The position numbers and the translations under genes were made by a program. This document shows positions 60,889 through 64,000 of a DNA stretch of 64,000 bases, piece by piece (the stretch's first letter is position 1; every line of letters begins with the position of its first letter). This DNA comes from a virus: positions 1-64,000 of IMG/VR virus record IMGVR_UViG_3300003690_000024; one strand, written 5' to 3'. The notes beneath the pieces were generated by a model, which saw only the letters and a program-made list of their open reading frames with translations, did no database searches and was not told where the DNA came from.

Positions 60889-63807
60889 ATGTCTGTTTCT
60901 GCTGGCCCATACAAAGGAATTCTTCCATTTCTTAATATAGAGTCCTTCGCCGTGGCCGAGACCGCTGTCGGGCTAATTCTTTCCAACGAAATAGCCATGA
61001 CCTCAACTACTCCGGCAAAAACAATTACTTTTGGCAATTTTATTTTCTTATCGTCAAATAAAGAAATTATTGAAGGTTTAAATGTGGATGATGCCGCGCT
61101 CAAAGACAAGATTCTGAGCGGCACGGCGACGGGACAGAATAATGTTTATTATTTTACTTTGGATACCAAAACTGATTTTAGATATAAGATAAACATTCAG
61201 AGAGACCATGGTATAGATGTAGTGCAGCACAAGCACACGCAAGTCTATCATATGGATTTGAGCCCGTCTTCGACACAAGACCTTTATGTTTTGGTGGCAT
61301 CCTTTGCGAACAATGGTAATAACAACATTACCCTTGGGAACGTCCTAAAGGAAACAATTTTAATAGCTGGAAGGCCTCCTTTAGAGAGCTATTTATATAA
61401 AATGACGACCACACAAGACCATTACGGCGAAAAAGATAGTATTTGGCCCGGCGCCGTCCATCGAATCCTCCAATCGTCGATGGCGGGCCGCTATCATACG
61501 GGGGAGCCGCATCCTATTTTATCTGCTGATAAAGTTATCAACGTAAAGTCGAGAGATACTCGAATAATACATGTCGCAGCACAGGCAACCCCTCAAATTA
61601 TGGACCGTGTAGATATTTCGAATTTAAATCTGCCGGCCGTCACCCTCGGCGGCCTCGCGGCGGGACTCCTCGCCGGATCTATGGGGCACTTTTCTCCGCT
61701 TCATACATCGAGAGATCGCGATGGTGTGGTATATGGGTATTTTGCTTTTGATATACATGATTATTTCAAAGATAATTCATTATTTGGAAAATATATTCAA
61801 AACTCTGCCGCACTCGCAGCATGTGTGGAACTGCTAGATATTCAGATATTTCGTAGCGCAACTAAAAAATTAGACATTCGAAGTAATAAATTAACAGCTG
61901 GGGGCACCCAGACCGGTCTTTGCAAGTTGAAGACACCGGGTGCCCACGAGACCATTATCCAGGTTGCTTCTTTAAACAGCGGTGTTGAAGTAATTAAAAG
62001 GTTTAATGATGGAGAAATAATTGGCATAGCATTTAGAGATGATAATGCCGTACAATATGCGACTACCGGCTTCCAATACCATGTGCGAGTGCTTTTGTCC
62101 GATAAAACAAAAGAGGTGTTTATGTTGATAGCGGAACAGATCGGTCAACTGGTTAGGGAGTGCGGGCCTGACGATGCCCCTATTTCAGCTTGTCAAAATT
62201 TGGTGAACTTTTACATGGCTAGTATTGAGTTTTTGAACGGAATAGACGGATTTGGGCCCTTTACTAGGCGAGAATGGCAAAAAAACTTATTAACAGCAGT
62301 CTCTTCGTTCTCAGGCGAACACGATCTGGCCGCCCAGGCGTATGGCCTCTACGGCGAGAAAGAATATATAGTTAATTCGTTGATCCGGGCGTATGGCCTC
62401 GCGATTAGGAGTATTCTTCAATCCAATAGAGAAGGCACTAAGTCAGCAGTTGCCGATTTTCATTCTTCTATCTACCGCTCCAAGAACTTTCGCCCATTGA
62501 TGGCCATAGCGGATCTAAATGGTGGTATTGAACTCGGCACTTCCAGCGGTACGGGGCTCAATTATATCGATGATTATCTTAGCAATACGGGAGCGGTCAT
62601 CCCCTCGATAACTTACCAAAGAATGCAGCAAAGAGTTTTAGCCGAAGAAACAAAATATCCTGAAGCAACTGAAAATGCACAAACTACAAATTCGTTTGGC
62701 TACCTCACCCCAACATCAGTGGCTCTAGGCAACAATCCTCCTATCGACACTACAAGTCAAAACATTGATCTAGGAGACGACCAGGCTCTATTTGCGAATC
62801 AGGGCGCCCCGGGGCCCTGGGACATGGGGCACTCTTCCTACGAAAATAGTAATGCCGCAGTTATAAATTCTGTGGGTATTTCTATAACTGCGTTGCCGGT
62901 TAGCCTGAATAGACTAGTCGCGGCCTCAGAACTAGTAGAACCTCAGACTACTCCTAGTTCACAAATTTTAGGCGAGAATGCGTCTGCTTTTAATACGGAC
63001 AATTCTACCGAGCAAACAGCCAACAGCGGATCGGACGAGAGCATTATTAATGTGCACCTAACCCAGGAAGGAGCTTTCTCCGGCTATGGGAGTGCCCTCG
63101 CGGCTCAGCTTTTAGGTGATGAGTTTAACAACTGGTCTCAGGCTACGCCGCCGCCTGTTGGTTTAAATTATATGGATAAGGGTTCTCTTGCGGCAAACAC
63201 ACCGGCTGCGAATCAGATTCCCACAGAACCAATTCTGGGTGTACTTAATTTTGGGTCACAAGTAAGGGTGGAATATCTTTCTTCTTATGGGGTTCAAAGT
63301 GGTATTGGGGCAGAAAATTGGTCTATCTTAACCGATGTGATCTTTAGCGATGCTCGAACAAATAGTGAACTGCTTATTTGTCGACTTGTTAAGATCGAGG
63401 AGGTCCGCTACGGTACCTTCTCGAATCCAATTTTTACTCCCTTGACGACTCTTTTTATTATAGGGCCCCTTGGGAGGATAAGAATAGAAGGGAAATATGG
63501 TCCTCTGCTGAGTAGCTATATAGAGCAAAACTCTATATATCTGACTGAATTTCAGGGGTTTGCTAACGCATATAGGAACGAGGTCTTTTATTCCCAAACA
63601 GTTCCAATGCATGTGGAATCGTTGAATGCTGCAGCTGAATTTACCAGTACTCCTTCTGCGCCCGAAATACCACCCGGGGCCCCTAGCTTTACCCCAAGTA
63701 TTCCGTCATTCGACTACGCAGCCGAGTTCGAGGAGAGGCGTCAAGCCGAGGGGGAGCGCCGTCGCCTGGAACGTGAGGCCAGTGGCAAGAGTACAGGCTA
63801 TAAATAA
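60889..63807 (+). CDS. Large virion structural protein
   Basis: A 972-aa protein. The first about 200 residues are beta-rich with FFLSSNKEIIEGLNV-like and HTQVYHMDLSPSSTQDLYVLVASFANN segments; the middle is helical (about 410-560), and the C-terminus (about 915-972) is Pro-rich then strongly charged (ERRQAEGERRRLEREASGK). No family recognised. It belongs to the tail block by position. Confidence 0.65.
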   Translation: MSVSAGPYKGILPFLNIESFAVAETAVGLILSNEIAMTSTTPAKTITFGNFIFLSSNKEIIEGLNVDDAALKDKILSGTATGQNNVYYFTLDTKTDFRYKINIQRDHGIDVVQHKHTQVYHMDLSPSSTQDLYVLVASFANNGNNNITLGNVLKETILIAGRPPLESYLYKMTTTQDHYGEKDSIWPGAVHRILQSSMAGRYHTGEPHPILSADKVINVKSRDTRIIHVAAQATPQIMDRVDISNLNLPAVTLGGLAAGLLAGSMGHFSPLHTSRDRDGVVYGYFAFDIHDYFKDNSLFGKYIQNSAALAACVELLDIQIFRSATKKLDIRSNKLTAGGTQTGLCKLKTPGAHETIIQVASLNSGVEVIKRFNDGEIIGIAFRDDNAVQYATTGFQYHVRVLLSDKTKEVFMLIAEQIGQLVRECGPDDAPISACQNLVNFYMASIEFLNGIDGFGPFTRREWQKNLLTAVSSFSGEHDLAAQAYGLYGEKEYIVNSLIRAYGLAIRSILQSNREGTKSAVADFHSSIYRSKNFRPLMAIADLNGGIELGTSSGTGLNYIDDYLSNTGAVIPSITYQRMQQRVLAEETKYPEATENAQTTNSFGYLTPTSVALGNNPPIDTTSQNIDLGDDQALFANQGAPGPWDMGHSSYENSNAAVINSVGISITALPVSLNRLVAASELVEPQTTPSSQILGENASAFNTDNSTEQTANSGSDESIINVHLTQEGAFSGYGSALAAQLLGDEFNNWSQATPPPVGLNYMDKGSLAANTPAANQIPTEPILGVLNFGSQVRVEYLSSYGVQSGIGAENWSILTDVIFSDARTNSELLICRLVKIEEVRYGTFSNPIFTPLTTLFIIGPLGRIRIEGKYGPLLSSYIEQNSIYLTEFQGFANAYRNEVFYSQTVPMHVESLNAAAEFTSTPSAPEIPPGAPSFTPSIPSFDYAAEFEERRQAEGERRRLEREASGKSTGYK

Positions 63808-63810
63808 AAC

Positions 63811-64000
63811 ATGGCTATAATATATAAAAACTACCAAGATCGAATTCAATTGGTGAACTCCAACTTGGTTGGGAAAAAAGAGAGAAAGGATTGCGAAGGC
63901 ACCGCCCAGGTCGCCACCTGCTGGCACCCCGCAGCCAAAAATGATTGGGGAATTGTGGACAGGATTCGTGGTTGTTTGGGCCGCTATCTAACTGTATACA
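63811..64000 (+). CDS. Start of a gene running off the window (partial)
   Basis: ATG 63811, 3 nt after the upstream stop, opens a frame with no stop to the window end (63 codons). It starts MAIIYKNYQDRIQLVNSNL and has three Cys in its first 56 residues. Too short to identify. Confidence 0.6.
   Translation, partial: MAIIYKNYQDRIQLVNSNLVGKKERKDCEGTAQVATCWHPAAKNDWGIVDRIRGCLGRYLTVY

Noticed and set aside
1-64000. CRISPR arrays, insertion sequences, integrase or host ribosomal RNA
   Set aside because: I looked for regularly spaced direct repeats, transposase motifs and rRNA sequence and saw none. The only short direct repeats noted are the tag-coding copies.

Overview
The window is part of the genome of a large tailed phage with a contractile (T4-like) tail, probably marine. 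The evidence is a gp25-like and a gp6-like baseplate wedge protein, a hub protein with a T4-type lysozyme domain, a gp55-like late sigma factor, PIN-PhoH, and the general gene style of uncultured marine myoviruses. Every credible gene lies on the + strand. Genes are packed with ATGA or TAATG overlaps, GTG and TTG starts are common, and the longest gap between protein genes is about 170 nt (9891-10059). No host can be named from the sequence, and I see no integrase or other lysogeny gene.

Layout. (1) 1-9.5 kb: a cassette of mostly small genes whose products begin with one of two recurring N-terminal peptides. Class A is MKLLxENWRKYLxEA; class B is Kxx(L/I)xx(I/L/V)(I/V)xEE. Both are short, amphipathic, and end in a hydrophobic-x-Glu triplet, like the T4 capsid-targeting sequences cut by the prohead protease. 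They are fused to unrelated bodies: a DEDDh exonuclease, a ParB/sulfiredoxin-like protein, a HAD phosphatase, and small basic or acidic proteins. One 22-aa ORF is almost nothing but the tag. I infer a set of proteins packaged in the head. The cassette also holds a metallopeptidase, two small membrane proteins and a fusion of a polynucleotide-ligase-like domain to an NMNAT-like nucleotidyltransferase. (2) 9.5-13.2 kb: an RNA and translation module with a Fis-like HTH protein, an 82-nt RNA gene that looks like a tmRNA reduced to its alanine-accepting tRNA-like domain, a promoter driving an exported lipoprotein and an exported metzincin-type protease, a SpoU methyltransferase, tRNA-Thr(UGU) and a cytidylyltransferase. 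(3) 13.2-16.2 kb: PIN-PhoH, a second metallopeptidase and a RecB/Cas4-like nuclease. (4) 16.2-34.3 kb: an 18-kb glycan block with glycosyltransferases, a carbamoyltransferase, a methyltransferase, sugar-nucleotide dehydrogenase, epimerases and nucleotidyltransferase, a radical SAM enzyme, and a nonulosonic-acid set (NeuB-like, NeuA-like, possible sialyltransferase). (5) 34.3-64 kb: small conserved proteins, the late sigma factor, then baseplate and tail genes including proteins of 1872 and 3132 aa, the latter with four LamG-like domains.

How it fits together: the gp55-like factor probably switches on the virion genes. The tagged proteins would enter the prohead with the scaffold, be trimmed and be delivered with the DNA. 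The glycan block could remodel the host surface or decorate virions. The RNA module may adjust translation or ribosome rescue.

The two strongest candidates for something undescribed are the tmRNA-like RNA without an mRNA-like domain (9922-10003) and the modular N-terminal tag system (59-9530).
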